A stretch of 25,797 bases of DNA. It comes from a virus. Below the pieces are notes generated by a model. That model saw nothing but the letters and a program-made list of their open reading frames with translations, made no database searches and was not told where the DNA came from. The stretch covers positions 1-25,797 of the IMG/VR virus record IMGVR_UViG_3300024273_000600; one strand, 5' to 3'. How positions within the stretch are numbered: the stretch's first letter is position 1; each line of letters starts with the position of its first letter. This document shows positions 8,575 to 14,468 of this stretch, one piece after another. The translations under genes were made by a program, and so were the position numbers.

Positions 8575-9279
8575 CTATTCAAATCCATTAGGGTATTTTT
8601 TATGTTTAGCTCTGATATAATCACCAACTAAACCGCTTCTTACGATATCATTTTCGTTAAAGTAATTGAAATCAAACCGACTTGGCATACTTTCGACTAC
8701 TTGTAGGAACTTTTCGACATTCTTTTCAGAAATCTTAGTAAAGTCTCGTTGCAGTATATCACCACATATTACAATCTTACTATTACTACCGATTCTTGTC
8801 AAAACTGAGTCAGCTTCGTGGGCTGTTAGGTTCTGGAATTCATCGACAATAACAATACTGTGATCTATCGTCAAGCCCCTAATGAAACTGGTAAGCATAA
8901 ACCTAACGCCATCATGTTTCACTAGGATTTCATAGGCATCGTCCCTATGGAATAGTTCGCTACAGATTTTCTTATATGGTAGCTCGTAGACCGCACCCTT
9001 TTCAGCTTCAGTACCCTTTAGGAAGCCAATGTCCCTTGTAGGCACTGCACTACGAACAATGACTATCCGCTTGTAGCCACTATTATTCTGCATATCTTGG
9101 AAAGCTTTATACATAGCCATAAAGGTCTTACCAGTCCCAGAATATCCTAGTAGTAATTGTGACTTATCTGAAGCGTAGTTTTCAAAGAACAAGGCTTGGT
9201 TAGCTGTTAGTGGGTCAACCTTATACAAGTCCATGTTAGCGTCATTTAGAGGGTTGCGAGCTTTTCTAAGTCGGGCCAT
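8575..9279 (-). CDS. phoH: PhoH-like ATPase
   Basis: 234 residues with a PhoH-type P-loop domain: Walker A GYSGTGKT (45-52), 'RIVIVRSAVPTRDIGFLKG' typical of PhoH, Walker B IVIVDEFQN (142-150), and a C-terminal GDILQRDF block. PhoH proteins are ATPases or RNA helicase-like proteins found in many marine phages; their role in infection is not settled. The ribosome site AAGGAAATAAA supports the ATG at 9279. Downstream are the secreted protein and the RNA polymerase, in one likely transcript. Confidence 0.92.
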   Translation of the reverse strand: MARLRKARNPLNDANMDLYKVDPLTANQALFFENYASDKSQLLLGYSGTGKTFMAMYKAFQDMQNNSGYKRIVIVRSAVPTRDIGFLKGTEAEKGAVYELPYKKICSELFHRDDAYEILVKHDGVRFMLTSFIRGLTIDHSIVIVDEFQNLTAHEADSVLTRIGSNSKIVICGDILQRDFTKISEKNVEKFLQVVESMPSRFDFNYFNENDIVRSGLVGDYIRAKHKKYPNGFE

Positions 9280-9288
9280 TTTATTTCC

Positions 9289-9489
9289 TTACAGGTAGTA
9301 GTCCATTTCATTGTATTCTTTAAAGAGTTCGATAACTTCCTCTGGTGTTTTGCATAGAATCATAATCCTATCAAATGCACCTCTGTTATTACCACTAACA
9401 TCGACATAATAGCCGTTGTCTAGTCGCTCGACTTTAAAGTTCCTACCAACTCTTGATAGTTTGTCTGATATCTTTGTGTAATTATTCAT
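9289..9489 (-). CDS. Hypothetical small protein upstream of phoH
   Basis: 66 residues starting MNNYTKISD. The ATG at 9489 overlaps the TGA of the preceding gene (ATGA), which is why this start is preferred to an upstream in-frame ATG at 9525. It contains 'KVERLDNGYYVDVSG' and a C-terminal helix 'TPEEVIELFKEYNEMD'. No family recognised. Confidence 0.75.
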   Translation of the reverse strand: MNNYTKISDKLSRVGRNFKVERLDNGYYVDVSGNNRGAFDRIMILCKTPEEVIELFKEYNEMDYYL

Positions 9490-9704
9490 TTTGATAGTCC
9501 TGTGCGTTTGATCTTTTCGTAGCAAGAAATAACTTCCTCAGACATAGTTTCGCCTTCGTCTGAGATAAATGATGATAGTAGTATTCCCTCACCATCACAC
9601 ACAAGCTCCCTAGCATCTTCCTCTGAATCTGCCTCGACTTCAAAAGCTTCAATAAAGATAGCATTTGTAACCCGTGCAGCAACCTCTATAATATATTTAT
9701 TCAT
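9486..9704 (-). CDS. Hypothetical acidic early protein
   Basis: 72 residues, strongly acidic (EAFEVEADSEEDARELV). The layout, a beta-strand start followed by an 'A.S.EEA..L' helix, resembles small phage domains that occur throughout early regions. It has a ribosome site TTGAAAGGG before the ATG at 9704 and a 4-nt stop/start overlap with the next gene. Function unknown. Confidence 0.75.
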   Translation of the reverse strand: MNKYIIEVAARVTNAIFIEAFEVEADSEEDARELVCDGEGILLSSFISDEGETMSEEVISCYEKIKRTGLSK

Positions 9705-9714
9705 TTTGTCCCTT

Positions 9715-9897
9715 TCAATCTGTGAAATCTGTTTCTACTGCTTTGTCGAAATTAATGTAAGTCTTTAAGTCATTGCACATAATACCTCTTGGGCTAACAC
9801 TAAAGACCCTAGAAACCATGATGTTGTATGCTTTTGTAACGTATAACACAACCTCATCGTTGTCAAGTAATTGGTAGGCTACTGGTTCACTCATCAT
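9715..9897 (-). CDS. Hypothetical early protein
   Basis: About 60 residues (MMSEPVAYQLLDNDEVVLY...). ATGs at 9897 and 9894 are both possible; AAAGGA ends 5 nt before the first. It overlaps the end of the 33-aa membrane protein gene. No family recognised; soluble, with no membrane segment. Confidence 0.7.
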   Translation of the reverse strand: MMSEPVAYQLLDNDEVVLYVTKAYNIMVSRVFSVSPRGIMCNDLKTYINFDKAVETDFTD

Positions 9898-9988
9898 CAC
9901 TATCCTTTGTTAGACCAAATACCAAGCACATTGATGCAAGGATAGCTAGATAAACAAACATTATTATCCAAAAGAAAATCCACCACAT
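9887..9988 (-). CDS. Tiny single-pass membrane protein
   Basis: 33 residues beginning MWWIFFWIIMFVYL: an N-terminal transmembrane helix of about 23 residues, then a short acidic tail (TKDSDDE). The start overlaps the stop of the preceding gene (TGATG) and the end overlaps the next start, which supports a real gene. Possibly an envelope-directed early protein; function unknown. Confidence 0.6.
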   Translation of the reverse strand: MWWIFFWIIMFVYLAILASMCLVFGLTKDSDDE

Positions 9989-10149
9989 CAGCACACCCCC
10001 ATAAGTCTCTCTACCACAACGTGTAGTTTTAGTCGTTTCTTTAGGAATTTAATGTACTTAGCTTCAATCTCTTGGGCCTTCTTTTTGTCATTCACCAAGA
10101 CGTAGCAAAGTTCTTGGCCGTTACTGTCTGATATAGTGACTTTATACAC
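9988..10149 (-). CDS. Hypothetical small basic protein
   Basis: 53 residues from a GTG start at 10149, with AAGAGGTG as ribosome site. It reads VYKVTISDSNGQELCY then a Lys-rich helix (DKKKAQEIEAKYIKFLKK). Its start overlaps the end of the 39-aa gene, and its TGA overlaps the next ATG. No family recognised. Confidence 0.65.
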   Translation of the reverse strand: MYKVTISDSNGQELCYVLVNDKKKAQEIEAKYIKFLKKRLKLHVVVERLMGVC

Positions 10150-10261
10150 GGTGTTCACCTCTTGCGTACTCTAAAGCTAGTCTCTTGTTTCTAGTTATAA
10201 TTACAACAGTACCATCGTCATCATAGACAACATAGGTTTTCTTGTACATTCTCATTTTCAT
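10142..10261 (-). CDS. Hypothetical small basic protein
   Basis: 39 residues, MKMRMYKKTYVVYDDDGTV then a basic helix 'TRNKRLALEYARG'. Start ATGA overlap with the preceding 30-aa gene; short overlap with the next gene. Function unknown. Confidence 0.6.
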   Translation of the reverse strand: MKMRMYKKTYVVYDDDGTVVIITRNKRLALEYARGEHRV

Positions 10262-10350
10262 TTTGGTTTACCCCGATTCTTAAAGTAGTATTTACCAAGA
10301 CGATAACCAACATAGATTATAAAAGTTGTGAATAATGCTTGCTCTATCAC
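10258..10350 (-). CDS. Tiny membrane protein (GTG start)
   Basis: 30 residues from GTG at 10350, overlapping the TGA of the preceding gene (GTGA). It contains a short hydrophobic stretch (ALFTTFIIYVGY) followed by a basic tail (KYYFKNRGKPK). The overlaps on both sides are the main support; without relatives the call stays tentative. Confidence 0.45.
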   Translation of the reverse strand: MIEQALFTTFIIYVGYRLGKYYFKNRGKPK

Positions 10351-10544
10351 CCCCTATTCCTTTTTCTTTCTACTAGCTTCCAATGTACCCAAGAATCTTG
10401 GCAGTGGTAATCACCAAATATAGCATCGATTATTCTACAAAGATTGGGCTTGTTGTTCTTTTCTCGCTCATAGTTTCTACCACTAAATGATTGGTGTAGC
10501 TCACCCCCAAGTATTACGTTGAAAAGGATGCTTGTTTCTACCAT
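10347..10544 (-). CDS. Conserved phage hypothetical protein
   Basis: 65 residues from ATG 10544 (MVETSILFNVILGG...). The pattern 'FNVILGGELHQSFSGRNYEREKNNKPNLCRIIDAIFG..HC..SWV.W' matches a protein type I recall from many phage genomes (unnamed, one conserved block with His/Cys and SW). A longer in-frame start at 10619 is possible but would run across the 43-aa gene, and the conserved part begins near the later ATG. Function unknown; the conserved H, C and W could form a binding site. Confidence 0.65.
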   Translation of the reverse strand: MVETSILFNVILGGELHQSFSGRNYEREKNNKPNLCRIIDAIFGDYHCQDSWVHWKLVERKRNRG

Positions 10545-10632
10545 AATGTTTCTTAGGTAGCGGTAGGTTTTTCGTCCAATCATCACAGGGATCGTCAGGT
10601 CTAGGTGTATCTTTTTCATTATCATAACTCAT
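10501..10632 (-). CDS. Hypothetical proline/charged small protein
   Basis: 43 residues, MSYDNEKDTPRPDDPCDDW then a basic tail. It has a strong ribosome site (GAGGAG) and an ATGA overlap with the stop of the preceding gene. It overlaps the next gene by 44 nt in another frame, so one of the two starts may be wrong. Confidence 0.5.
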   Translation of the reverse strand: MSYDNEKDTPRPDDPCDDWTKNLPLPKKHYGRNKHPFQRNTWG

Positions 10633-10784
10633 AAACTCTCCTCTGATTCTATGCCCTTCATAATAAGCTTTACGAAGCCATATTCAAAGACTTTATGGTA
10701 TGTTTCTGCATCTAAGTCAAGTGTTAATGTAGCTGAACCATCATCATTATCTATTATATCAGATATTTTAATATCGTTATTCAT
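10629..10784 (-). CDS. Hypothetical small acidic protein
   Basis: 51 residues: 'ISDIIDNDDGSATLTLDLD' then a helix 'HKVFEYGFVKLIMKGI'. This two-part pattern (DDGSA beta-hairpin plus helix) is common among small phage proteins of unknown function. Ribosome site AAGGAGATAAAGG; overlaps both neighbours by a few nt. Confidence 0.7.
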   Translation of the reverse strand: MNNDIKISDIIDNDDGSATLTLDLDAETYHKVFEYGFVKLIMKGIESEESL

Positions 10785-10929
10785 CCTTTATCTCCTTGCT
10801 ATATTTACGAAACCTCTTGTTATACGCACGTTTAATCTTTTTTAACTGACCGCTTTTCCAAATCAAAAACCTACGCGCCTTAGTGAGTCCATCATATTCA
10901 GCACCGCCTTTCATTGGTATTCGTTTCAT
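10777..10929 (-). CDS. Small basic protein
   Basis: 50 residues, very basic: MKRIPMKGGAEYDGLTKARR then 'WKSGQLKKIKRAYNKRFRK'. The GG.EYD..T..RR...W..G..K.IKR pattern resembles small basic proteins I recall from other podoviruses; they may bind nucleic acid. Ribosome site AAGGGGATTGT before the ATG at 10929. Function unknown. Confidence 0.7.
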   Translation of the reverse strand: MKRIPMKGGAEYDGLTKARRFLIWKSGQLKKIKRAYNKRFRKYSKEIKDE

Positions 10930-10949
10930 TACAATCCCCTTAAATAATA

Positions 10950-11009
10950 TTATAGTGTTAGTAATAGCCCTTTTAGGTTGATTAATGATACTATCGTATT
11001 AGTAGTCAT
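10950..11009 (-). CDS. Possible 19-aa leader peptide after thyX
   Basis: A 19-codon frame whose ATG overlaps the thyX stop (ATGA), with AGAGGG just upstream. It is too short to judge on its own, and could be a coupling artefact. Confidence 0.25.
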   Translation of the reverse strand: MTTNTIVSLINLKGLLLTL

Positions 11010-11668
11010 TGCAACCCTCTTAGTGCTAACCATGAGACAGGAAATAACTCTCTCATTTTAACACAAATTTGATTAGCTACTAGGCGTGTCTCTTGCTGTG
11101 TGTCAGGCTTGCACCTAAGATTACACATATTAGCGAAAGCGTCAAGTGAGCCTGTCCAATACCATTCAGTCATAAGTGAGGCTGGTAGTACCATTCTTGC
11201 TTGCTCCTCACATACCCCTAGATTTAGTAAGTATTTATATAAATTAGCTGATGACATATTATGCTGCAAAATGCTGTTGTGTATGTTGCTGCTAAAAGGC
11301 ATTTCGTCTGAGCTACCTTGCTTCTTATCACCAGCTTTCTTTCTCCATGCGTTAGGACTATAGAATTCTGGGTCATCATCAACGTAGCGCCTTGATATCT
11401 CATTCCACCTTAGAAACTTATGCTTGACTAGCTGCCTAGCTACAAAGATGGGTGCTCTTACATGAAAAGTAGCAGCTGCATGGCCGAATGGTGAAAAATG
11501 CTGATGCTTTGCAAGATATCCAACAAGTTTATCGTCCTTTGCTGATAGTTGTGGTGGTTCCCCTTTGCTTTCTTGTTGCCAATCGCTTTGCTTTCCAAAG
11601 CTTACCCTAGCGGCATTGACTGTTGATAAGTCGCTGCCCATATGGTCGATGTAAGTTGCCTCAATCAT
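11006..11668 (-). CDS. thyX: Flavin-dependent thymidylate synthase
   Basis: 220 residues. Converts dUMP to dTMP using FAD, NADPH and methylenetetrahydrofolate. The ThyX signature RHRx7S appears as KHKx7S (K82-H83-K84...S92) followed by RRYVDDDPEFY, as in other phage versions. The C-terminal LRCKP..QQETR..A and the ending 'LFPVSWLAL' match the family substrate-site segment. Length is normal (about 210-250). The ATG at 11668 overlaps the stop of the preceding 55-aa gene (TAATG). Early placement suggests dTTP supply ahead of replication. The Arg-to-Lys changes are conservative. Confidence 0.95.
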   Translation of the reverse strand: MIEATYIDHMGSDLSTVNAARVSFGKQSDWQQESKGEPPQLSAKDDKLVGYLAKHQHFSPFGHAAATFHVRAPIFVARQLVKHKFLRWNEISRRYVDDDPEFYSPNAWRKKAGDKKQGSSDEMPFSSNIHNSILQHNMSSANLYKYLLNLGVCEEQARMVLPASLMTEWYWTGSLDAFANMCNLRCKPDTQQETRLVANQICVKMRELFPVSWLALRGLQ

Positions 11669-11835
11669 TAGAAAGGAACCTCATCATTTGCATTTCTTGG
11701 GTCATTAAAGTATCCTTTGGTTAATGTCAATAGATAAAGATTAGTCCCCGCAATGTCTTCGATGGCTTGTAAGTTACTTGTTTCTGTGAACCCAAGTCCA
11801 TCTAGTAATTGGTTTATATCAAATTCATCAATCAT
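11668..11835 (-). CDS. Hypothetical small protein before thyX
   Basis: 55 residues (MIDEFDINQLLDGLGF...NDEVPF), acidic, soluble. The stop overlaps the thyX start by TAATG, and GAGG inside its end serves as thyX ribosome site. No family recognised. Confidence 0.65.
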   Translation of the reverse strand: MIDEFDINQLLDGLGFTETSNLQAIEDIAGTNLYLLTLTKGYFNDPRNANDEVPF

Positions 11836-11845
11836 TGTCTAGCCT

Positions 11846-11995
11846 TTAATATCCTTCATTATCATTAATTTCCATTTGTTCGATTCGTTCAAGGTGCCAT
11901 TGGTAAGCATCTGTATTCCTGTTTTGATGCTCAACTATAATAGTTTGTGCTACTAATACTATAAGCCCAAATTTAAATATTGCTACTATCAACAT
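11846..11995 (-). CDS. Small single-pass membrane protein
   Basis: 49 residues: hydrophobic residues 2-21 (LIVAIFKFGLIVLVAQTIIV) then a polar tail ending INDNEGY. AAAGGA ribosome site; the start lies within the end of the preceding gene. Function unknown. Confidence 0.6.
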   Translation of the reverse strand: MLIVAIFKFGLIVLVAQTIIVEHQNRNTDAYQWHLERIEQMEINDNEGY

Positions 11996-12191
11996 TTTTA
12001 ATCCTTTCTTTTAGCTTTGTCAATAAGTTTGTTAAGTTATCAAAGTCATCAATATTTTCATCACCATTGCTTGCGCGGTATCCATCTGCCCAATTAAAGG
12101 TGATTGTCCATCCTTCTAAAGTTACTTCCCTTCCATGAAGTAGGTTGTCCATTGCATGATGTACTAAATAGTCTGTAACTTTAAGTTTCAT
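11973..12191 (-). CDS. Hypothetical early protein
   Basis: 72 residues: 'VTDYLVHHAMDNLLHGREVTLEGWTITFNW' then an acidic segment and a helix. Good AAGGA before the ATG at 12191. Not recognised. Confidence 0.7.
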   Translation of the reverse strand: MKLKVTDYLVHHAMDNLLHGREVTLEGWTITFNWADGYRASNGDENIDDFDNLTNLLTKLKERIKNVDSSNI

Positions 12192-12200
12192 TAGCTATCC

Positions 12201-12299
12201 TTATGAGTCTTTACAGACAAAATATACCCAAGTCGCTGCTGCTGCACATAGCGTTATAGCCATGATTATTTCTTCAAATAATGTAAACAATGGGAGCAT
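12201..12299 (-). CDS. Possible tiny membrane protein
   Basis: 32 residues from ATG 12299 (MLPLFTLFEEIIMAITL...), a short hydrophobic peptide overlapping the end of the 57-aa gene in another frame. Ends just before the ribosome site of the next gene. An internal ATG at residue 13 is an alternative start. Confidence 0.4.
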   Translation of the reverse strand: MLPLFTLFEEIIMAITLCAAAATWVYFVCKDS

Positions 12300-12447
12300 C
12301 CTTATTAGTCTCTCTCATAAGCTCAAGCACTTCTAATGCACTATCAAGCTCATTTATGTTGCCAGCCTGTGCCTCTTGTATTGCGAAATGCACAAACTCA
12401 AGGCCCTCTCTAACTATCACTAGCTTTTGTTCATCTGTCAAGTTCAT
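12274..12447 (-). CDS. Hypothetical small helical protein
   Basis: 57 residues (MNLTDEQKLVIVREGLEF...), helical and acidic, with AGGAAAG 4 nt before the ATG. Placed 8 nt after the stop of the 115-aa gene. Not recognised. Confidence 0.65.
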   Translation of the reverse strand: MNLTDEQKLVIVREGLEFVHFAIQEAQAGNINELDSALEVLELMRETNKDAPIVYII

Positions 12448-12455
12448 TTGCTTTC

Positions 12456-12803
12456 CTATGCTAAGTTATATTCGCGTTCCCAAACATCAAGATCACGAAG
12501 GCTAATTGTTTCTCTTGTTTCTATTACTTCAACTACTTTAGCTTTATAGACTAGGCATTGCTTGCCCTTGCGTTGCGATATACCCCAATAAGGATAGCCG
12601 AATTCTTCTAGCATACCGTTGATTCGTTCGCGTGTTGTGACTGAGCCCCATCCACACATATTAAACTTGACACCATCATAATCACGCCATGCAATCTTAT
12701 TTTGATGTAAGTAAACTTCGTTGCCTGTGGTATATGTTGCTGCAATCGATTTTGCTTTGCCATTACGAAAGGCTTTGACTATTTCTCTTGTTACTTTACG
12801 CAT
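12456..12803 (-). CDS. Conserved phage hypothetical protein (115 aa)
   Basis: Starts MRKVTREIVKAFRNG. The sequence 'VYLHQNKIAW...NMCGWGSVTTRERINGML' resembles a small phage protein type with a GW.S.TT.ERIN block that I recall from several phages. No activity is known to me. AAAAGGAACAG is the ribosome site. A sigma70-like promoter lies directly upstream. Confidence 0.8.
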   Translation of the reverse strand: MRKVTREIVKAFRNGKAKSIAATYTTGNEVYLHQNKIAWRDYDGVKFNMCGWGSVTTRERINGMLEEFGYPYWGISQRKGKQCLVYKAKVVEVIETRETISLRDLDVWEREYNLA

Positions 12804-12832
12804 TTTCTGTTCCTTTTGTTGCTGTTAAGTTG

Positions 12833-12861
12833 TTTAAATCATATTAGCTAATTGCTGTCAA
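12833..12861 (-). promoter_or_regulatory. Sigma70-type early promoter
   Basis: Minus strand: TTGACA (12861-12856), 17-nt spacer, TTTAAA (12838-12833). The -35 is perfect and the -10 is 4/6. It lies in the 63-nt gap before the 115-aa gene and would be read by host RNA polymerase. Confidence 0.55.
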
Positions 12862-12866
12862 GTCAT

Positions 12867-13055
12867 TTAGTCAAAGAAATTACCACGAATCCAATTATGC
12901 TCAACGATATAAGATTTCTCATTATGTTCCCATTTGCCTTGCCCTAGTACTGCCCTAAAGTGTTGATTAGCAGTTGCCATTGCAAAGCCTATATCTAAAG
13001 TTTCGCCTTCAAAGGTAATTTCTTTACCATCGACATTGAATTTTGCGTACACCAT
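12867..13055 (-). CDS. Hypothetical early protein
   Basis: 62 residues (MVYAKFNVDGKEITFEGETLD...). ATG 13055 is preferred over GTG 13064 because AGAGG is 8 nt upstream. 'FEGETLDIGFAMATANQHFRAV' suggests a strand-helix domain; not recognised. Confidence 0.7.
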   Translation of the reverse strand: MVYAKFNVDGKEITFEGETLDIGFAMATANQHFRAVLGQGKWEHNEKSYIVEHNWIRGNFFD

Positions 13056-13056
13056 T

Positions 13057-13206
13057 TTATTCACCTCTACTTAATTTGCGTTTTATGGCTATTCTAATCA
13101 GTGTCAAATGTATAGGCTTTTGTTCCGCTGATGGACTCAAAAGATTAGCCCTTAACCATTCAATACGTTGAGACATAGCAGCTTTTAGATATTTTTGCTT
13201 AGTCAT
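13057..13206 (-). CDS. Small basic protein
   Basis: 49 residues: MTKQKYLKAAMSQRIEW, then 'LIRIAIKRKLSRGE', rich in Lys/Arg. A strong GGAGG ribosome site, and its TAA overlaps the ribosome-site region of the next gene. A TTGACA/TAAAAC pair (13107-13080, 16-nt spacing) lies inside it and could be an internal promoter. Function unknown. Confidence 0.65.
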   Translation of the reverse strand: MTKQKYLKAAMSQRIEWLRANLLSPSAEQKPIHLTLIRIAIKRKLSRGE

Positions 13207-13208
13207 TT

Positions 13209-13517
13209 TTATTCACCTCCATGTTTAAAAGTAATCAATATTATATCTGTTGCGTTGTCAAGTGATGCTGTGGATATATTACCAATTTCAAGTTTAATTG
13301 TATCAGTCATATTTTCGTTTGCATGGTCTAGGAAAGCTTGTGCCGCCTTTGCTATATAATCATCATTGCTTAGATCATACTCACGCGCCCAAGTTATGTG
13401 TTTGGTTTTCCCGTAGTTATCAAAATGATCTGCCCAAGATGCTTTGTAGCGTGAGCCTTGATGATTAGTAGCTCCTAAGAATACTAAACGTACTAGGTGA
13501 GCTCTTTGAATTTCCAT
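13209..13517 (-). CDS. Conserved-looking early protein (102 aa)
   Basis: Begins MEIQRAHLVRLVFLGATNHQGSR. The 'VRL.FLGATN..GSR..A' opening resembles a phage protein type I recall only loosely. AGGAG lies before the ATG at 13517. It is preceded by the hairpin at 13542-13582. Function unknown. Confidence 0.75.
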   Translation of the reverse strand: MEIQRAHLVRLVFLGATNHQGSRYKASWADHFDNYGKTKHITWAREYDLSNDDYIAKAAQAFLDHANENMTDTIKLEIGNISTASLDNATDIILITFKHGGE

Positions 13518-13541
13518 TAGAATTACTCCTACTGTGTTTGA

Positions 13542-13582
13542 TTAAAGTTGCCTTATGATGTAGCCCGAAGGCTACACTTTAA
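13542..13582 (-). ncRNA. Conserved hairpin element, copy 1
   Basis: Outer stem TTAAAGT/ACTTTAA (13542-13548 with 13576-13582), an 11-nt one-sided bulge, and an inner stem GTAGCC/GGCTAC (13560-13565 with 13570-13575). As minus-strand RNA the loop is C(UUCG)G, an exceptionally stable tetraloop. The stop codon of the upstream gene lies in the outer stem. Same architecture as the copy at 13826-13868. Confidence 0.6.
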
Positions 13583-13800
13583 GATAACTTAATAGAGCAT
13601 TGATTAAGGCCAGCTATTGCGTAGATCATGTCCTCCACTTTATCCCCCTTCTCACGATAATATTTTGCTGTGTCCATGTCCCCCAAATCGTAGGCTTTGT
13701 GAAATAATTGCTTAAGAGATAATAAGCTCATTAATTGGTCAGCTAAAAGTATTTTGCGTTGATTCGATGATAAAACTACTGCTAAATTTTCCTGTGTCAT
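13579..13800 (-). CDS. Hypothetical early protein (73 aa)
   Basis: Starts MTQENLAVVLSS; helical throughout (LADQLMSLLSLKQLFHKAYDLGDMD..KYYREKGDKVEDM). The start at 13800 has GAAAGGG 6 nt upstream, within a leader that shares 15 identical nt with the leader of the preceding gene. Function unknown. Confidence 0.75.
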   Translation of the reverse strand: MTQENLAVVLSSNQRKILLADQLMSLLSLKQLFHKAYDLGDMDTAKYYREKGDKVEDMIYAIAGLNQCSIKLS

Positions 13801-13825
13801 TTTGTACCCTTTCAAGGTTGCTTGA

Positions 13826-13868
13826 TTAAAGTTGTCTTATGATGCAGCACCTCAACGCTGCACTTTAA
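13826..13868 (-). ncRNA. Conserved hairpin element, copy 2
   Basis: Same plan as copy 1: outer TTAAAGT/ACTTTAA (13826-13832 with 13862-13868), bulge TGTCTTATGAT, inner GCAGC/GCTGC (13844-13848 with 13857-13861), loop of 8. One inner pair changes T-A to C-G relative to copy 1 (compensatory), while the bulge differs at one base. Not followed by a U-run, so not a terminator. Confidence 0.6.
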
Positions 13869-13874
13869 GAGAAC

Positions 13875-14105
13875 CTATACACCTAATCCTAGTTTTTGTT
13901 TAGTGTAGGCTACAAGGTCATCAACTTCCCAAAAGTCACTTTTCGCAATTTTACCTTTCGGGCTGATAACATATATTGGTGATTCATCGCCTAAAATTGG
14001 GTGCTCATAAAACTTATATCCACTACAGCGACCTAATAAAGTTGGATTATGCGACATAAACTTTTGAGCGTTTTCTGATAGTGTTACTTGGATAAATACT
14101 GTCAT
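13875..14105 (-). CDS. First early gene: hypothetical protein (76 aa)
   Basis: 76 residues starting MTVFIQVTLSENAQKFM. ATG 14105 is chosen because AAAGG lies just upstream and the longer in-frame start (14183) would run through the promoter. First gene after the terminator/promoter region, the position where T7-like phages often keep host-takeover proteins. No family recognised. Confidence 0.75.
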   Translation of the reverse strand: MTVFIQVTLSENAQKFMSHNPTLLGRCSGYKFYEHPILGDESPIYVISPKGKIAKSDFWEVDDLVAYTKQKLGLGV

Positions 14106-14154
14106 CTGGTAGCCTTTCAAGGTTGCTAGGTTGCTTGCTTCGTTTCGATGATTC

Positions 14155-14183
14155 TTTATGCCATGCGATGAATTCATTGGCAA
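14155..14183 (-). promoter_or_regulatory. Sigma70-type early promoter
   Basis: Minus strand: TTGCCA (14183-14178), 17 nt, CATAAA (14160-14155) preceded by TGG, an extended -10. It is the first host-type promoter after three terminator-like hairpins and would give a leader of about 40 nt to the gene at 14105. Confidence 0.5.
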
Positions 14184-14204
14184 GCATTAAAATTCAAATA
14201 AATG

Positions 14205-14227
14205 AAAAAAAAGCATAATTAAATGCT
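14205..14227 (-). terminator. Weak rho-independent terminator-like hairpin
   Basis: Minus strand: AGCAT/ATGCT (5 bp, loop TTAATT) followed by T8 then CAT. The stem is weak, so activity is doubtful; listed because it shares the T8-CAT ending with the two stronger ones. Confidence 0.35.
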
Positions 14228-14258
14228 AAGTGTCTGTAATTAAACGAAAAGAAATATG

Positions 14259-14288
14259 AAAAAAAACCATCAAAAAGCTTGATGATGG
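14259..14288 (-). terminator. Rho-independent terminator
   Basis: Minus strand: CCATCA...TGATGG (6 bp; alternative CATCAA/TTGATG register with 5-nt loop), directly followed by T8 then CAT. Points against the minus-strand transcripts entering the early region. Confidence 0.65.
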
Positions 14289-14346
14289 TGATGTTGCTGA
14301 TTCGTTCTCTTGTTCCTGATTCGTTCTATATGACTAATAAGCTTAC

Positions 14347-14453
14347 ATTCAGCTTCTTGAATATGTATTGATACATTCAGCTTCTTGAATATGGCTCTCT
14401 CTGGTAGACATTCAGCTTCTTGAATATGTTGAGATACATTCAATCTCTTGAAT
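14347..14453. repeat. Four palindromic boxes (ATTCA-N6-TGAAT)
   Basis: 16-bp boxes at 14347-14362, 14375-14390, 14410-14425 (all ATTCAGCTTCTTGAAT) and 14438-14453 (ATTCAATCTCTTGAAT, arms of 6). Start-to-start spacing is 28, 35, 28. Each box is flanked by ACATTCA...GAATATG. The dyad form and even spacing suggest binding sites for a dimeric regulator or other DNA-binding protein. Confidence 0.75.
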
Positions 14454-14468
14454 ATGTTTAGAATGATG

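Noticed and set aside
10981-11001. TAATACGA on the minus strand, as in the T7 promoter
   Set aside because: Only the first 8 nt match; the specific region and the initiation site are absent.
14347-14453. Regularly spaced repeats resembling a short CRISPR array
   Set aside because: Repeats are 16-20 bp dyads with 12-19 bp gaps, far too short for spacers, and no cas gene is present.
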